Virus record (IMG/VR): IMGVR_UViG_3300023210_000087
Coordinates: 1 to 39,349 of that record
Reading direction: 5' to 3' (one strand)
DNA length: 39,349 nt
DNA from: a virus
Shown here: positions 37,804 through 39,349 of the stretch, piece by piece
Layout of the letters: every line of letters begins with the position of its first letter
Numbering within the stretch: position 1 is the first letter of the stretch
Translations under genes and position numbers: made by a program
Notes under the pieces: model-generated
Database searches by the model: none
Seen by the model: only the letters and a program-made list of their open reading frames with translations
Told to the model about the DNA's origin: nothing

Positions 37804-38145
37804 ATGGATGATAATCTAAAGGCGACAATAATGGTGTGTATTTTTACTCTTATTGTGAGTATTTCTACTGCCTATGGTGTTTTAAAAATAGATAGTGCTA
37901 CTTCTAAGCAAGATATAATTTCTTTACAGGAAGGGCACGATAGAGATATTACATATCTGGAAAAAGAGATCATGGGGGAACGGAGTGATATTACTCGATT
38001 ATTAGAACAACAGTTAGAAAATTCTAACGTAACACTGAATAGACTCGATGAAGCAATGTGCAAGTTTACAGATCGGGTGAATTCAGTTTCGAATACAATG
38101 GCGAGGCTTGATGAAAGACTTAAATCAATAGAGGCTGGGAGGTAA
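37804..38145 (+). CDS. membrane-anchored coiled-coil protein
   Basis: 113 residues. Residues about 6-27 form a membrane helix (LKATIMVCIFTLIVSISTAY). Residues 35-110 are a long amphipathic coiled coil (YLEKEIMGERSDITRLLEQQ, RLDEAMCKFTDRVNSVSNTM). The layout recalls holin-associated or spanin-like proteins, or phage XhlA-type accessory proteins in reverse order. No endolysin or holin is visible nearby, so this is undecided. ATG follows TGGTGGTGACCT. Confidence 0.55.
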   Translation: MDDNLKATIMVCIFTLIVSISTAYGVLKIDSATSKQDIISLQEGHDRDITYLEKEIMGERSDITRLLEQQLENSNVTLNRLDEAMCKFTDRVNSVSNTMARLDERLKSIEAGR

Positions 38146-38148
38146 ATA

Positions 38149-38511
38149 ATGGCACTCACTTCAATTGAGGCAGTAAGAACAGGAATAGGGGATTTTACAG
38201 TTCCTTATATACTAACTAATGATCAGATCCAACATTACTTAACTTCGAATAGCAATGTTGTTGCTGATACAGTTAATGAACTTCAACCTATTATCTTATC
38301 TGCCTTAGCCTCAAGGGGAAATGCGAATAGAATAGAGGAGCTTTGGGAGGACAACTCTTCACAAGCTCCAAATTATGAAAAAGCTCTGAAAGCATCGAAG
38401 ACACAAGCTGCTTCTGGGGTTGTTCCTATGATTGGTGGTTGTACTACTGAGGTAACTATTTCTGTTGATCAATTTGACCCTGATAATTGGGGAGATGATG
38501 ACTTATTATGA
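38149..38511 (+). CDS. head-tail connector (adaptor) protein, putative
   Basis: 120 residues, helical: IEAVRTGIGDFTVPYILTND, a Asn/Val segment, ELQPIILSALASRGNANRIE and a C-terminal acidic tail. Size, helical pattern and position right after the capsid group match the adaptor that docks beneath the portal (gp6/gp15-like). Sequence alone does not prove it. The stop overlaps the next start (ATGA). AGGAGGTAAATA-like site (GGGAGGTAAATA) before the ATG. Confidence 0.55.
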   Translation: MALTSIEAVRTGIGDFTVPYILTNDQIQHYLTSNSNVVADTVNELQPIILSALASRGNANRIEELWEDNSSQAPNYEKALKASKTQAASGVVPMIGGCTTEVTISVDQFDPDNWGDDDLL

Positions 38512-38870
38512 GTCTCCTTGATACAACTCATAGACTAATCCAAACCAAGGGTGTGACTGATTTTACTTTAAAGTCAGTTACTACCTCTGGTTTAGTTGAT
38601 GCAAATTATCCCTCTAAGGGATCAACTTCAACATCAACCTCTCACCCTTTATTAGCGTTTCCTGCTGCTTATACTCAAAAGCAGATAACTTTTGGGGTAG
38701 TAAAGAAAGGTGATATAAAGTTGTATGTTGATCCAACAGACTTATCAGTAATTCCTACACCAGAAGATTTGATAACTCATCCAACTCTTGGAACTTTAAG
38801 AATTAAAGATGTTATTGATTATAATGAGGCTGGAAGTGCTGTTTTATATATATTACAAGTGAGAAAATAA
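38508..38870 (+). CDS. head-closure / neck protein, putative
   Basis: 120 residues, beta-rich: LIQTKGVTDFTLKSVTTSGL, KKGDIKLYVDPTDLSVIPTP and LRIKDVIDYNEAGSAVLYIL. The last segment (P-x-x-x-D-x-I-x-H-P-x-x-G-T-L-R-I) is the pattern of stopper/head-closure proteins that encode 'x-D-x-I-x-x-x-G-x-x-Y-x-I' motifs. Located between adaptor and gp10-like genes, as in many siphoviruses. Overlaps both neighbours by 1-4 bases. Confidence 0.6.
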   Translation: MSLLDTTHRLIQTKGVTDFTLKSVTTSGLVDANYPSKGSTSTSTSHPLLAFPAAYTQKQITFGVVKKGDIKLYVDPTDLSVIPTPEDLITHPTLGTLRIKDVIDYNEAGSAVLYILQVRK

Positions 38871-39310
38871 TGACTTCAAATGTTAAAGCCTTTCAAAAAG
38901 AATTAAATAAGATGAAGAAGGCGATTAAGAGAGAAGTCACGCTTTCAATACAAAATGTAGTGGAACAGATTTTTGTAGAATTACGGTCATCACCGCCTAT
39001 AGGAACACCTGTTAAGACCGGGTGGGCGAGGGCTGGTTGGAGAATAAGTTTAAATACCCCTCTTTATGGCCCTGTGAATAATAAAGGGAGTGTAAGTACA
39101 GAAAATACAAAAGCTAAAAACTCATTAAAAACATTTATGAACAGAAAAACACTCTCTAATATATCAAATATTTTTATAACAAATAGAGTTTCTTATATTG
39201 AACTTTTAAATAATGGGGAGCATTCAAAACAATCTCCAAAACTGTTCATTGAACTTGCAACTCAACGTGGAATGGCGTTAGCTAAAAAGAAAAGGAGAGT
39301 AAGAATATGA
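38870..39310 (+). CDS. HK97 gp10-like neck/tail-completion protein
   Basis: 146 residues. TPVKTGWARAGWRISLN, then VSYIELLNNGEHSKQSPKLF with FIELA match the gp10 family signature T-P-V-x-T-G-x-x-R-x-x-W ... Y-x-x-x-L-x-x-G-x-S-x-Q-x-P-x-x-F. These proteins join head and tail in HK97-like siphoviruses and myoviruses. The C-terminus is basic (AKKKRRVRI). Its stop overlaps the next ATG (ATGA). Confidence 0.85.
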   Translation: MTSNVKAFQKELNKMKKAIKREVTLSIQNVVEQIFVELRSSPPIGTPVKTGWARAGWRISLNTPLYGPVNNKGSVSTENTKAKNSLKTFMNRKTLSNISNIFITNRVSYIELLNNGEHSKQSPKLFIELATQRGMALAKKKRRVRI

Positions 39311-39349
39311 CAACCAGGACTGAAGCTAAAGATATTCTTAAAAAGAAAA
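39307..39349 (+). CDS. start of a truncated gene (probable tail terminator by position)
   Basis: ATG overlaps the preceding stop. Only MTTRTEAKDILKKK is present before the window ends. Gene order suggests a tail-terminator or minor tail gene, but the sequence is too short to decide. Confidence 0.4.
   Translation, partial: MTTRTEAKDILKKK

Overview
This window reads as part of a tailed double-stranded DNA phage genome (or a closely related prophage). It is AT-rich and gene-dense, with many 1-8 bp start/stop overlaps. It carries a large terminase subunit, a Mu gp29-like (DUF935) portal, an XkdF-like prohead protease, a scaffold, a decoration protein, a lambda gpE-like major capsid protein and HK97 gp10-like neck genes, so a siphovirus-type virion is most likely. 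No integrase, repressor, rRNA or clear host gene is visible. A class III (oxygen-sensitive) ribonucleotide reductase with its activase points to an anaerobic or facultative host. Strong Shine-Dalgarno sites and consensus TTGACA/TATAAT promoters point to a host with ordinary sigma-70 transcription. The host cannot be named from the sequence.

Layout. (1) 1-1194, plus strand: the end of a GP88-family gene and four small genes. (2) 1195-2256: about 1 kb without a gene, lying between converging transcription units and packed with short repeats, palindromes and three 21-bp iteron-like units; a candidate replication or control region. (3) 2257-16908, minus strand: a long early/middle-type operon read right to left. 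It holds a release-factor-like GGQ protein, DUF488 and DUF2493 proteins, a vWA protein, DUF3310 and MazG-like nucleotide enzymes, a DsbA-like protein, nrdG/nrdD, a metallophosphoesterase, many very small Cys-rich or membrane proteins, several HNH homing endonucleases, a tRNA cluster (Asp, Ser, Asn, His, Glu, Met, Leu-like, Ile, plus two tRNA-like elements) and a possible 250-nt structured leader RNA. (4) 16909-17214: a divergent control region with two back-to-back consensus promoters firing leftward and one phage-type promoter motif firing rightward. (5) 17215-39349, plus strand: the virion genes. The block of adhesin, fibre and decoration-type proteins (17482-29753) comes before terL, then portal, protease, scaffold, decoration, capsid and neck genes, running off the window end.

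How it works together. The leftward unit appears to set up nucleotide supply (NrdD/NrdG, MazG, DUF3310), translation support (tRNAs, GGQ protein) and host takeover. The rightward unit builds and packages the particle. A 40-bp element that matches at 36 of 40 positions occurs twice, pointing left into the GGQ gene and right into the virion block, and may be a phage-specific (possibly late) promoter class. Nine homing-endonuclease genes or remnants (HNH, HNH-AP2, GIY-YIG) sit among the tRNAs, nrdD, terL and portal.

All function calls rest on reading the sequence and remembered family features; no database search was run.
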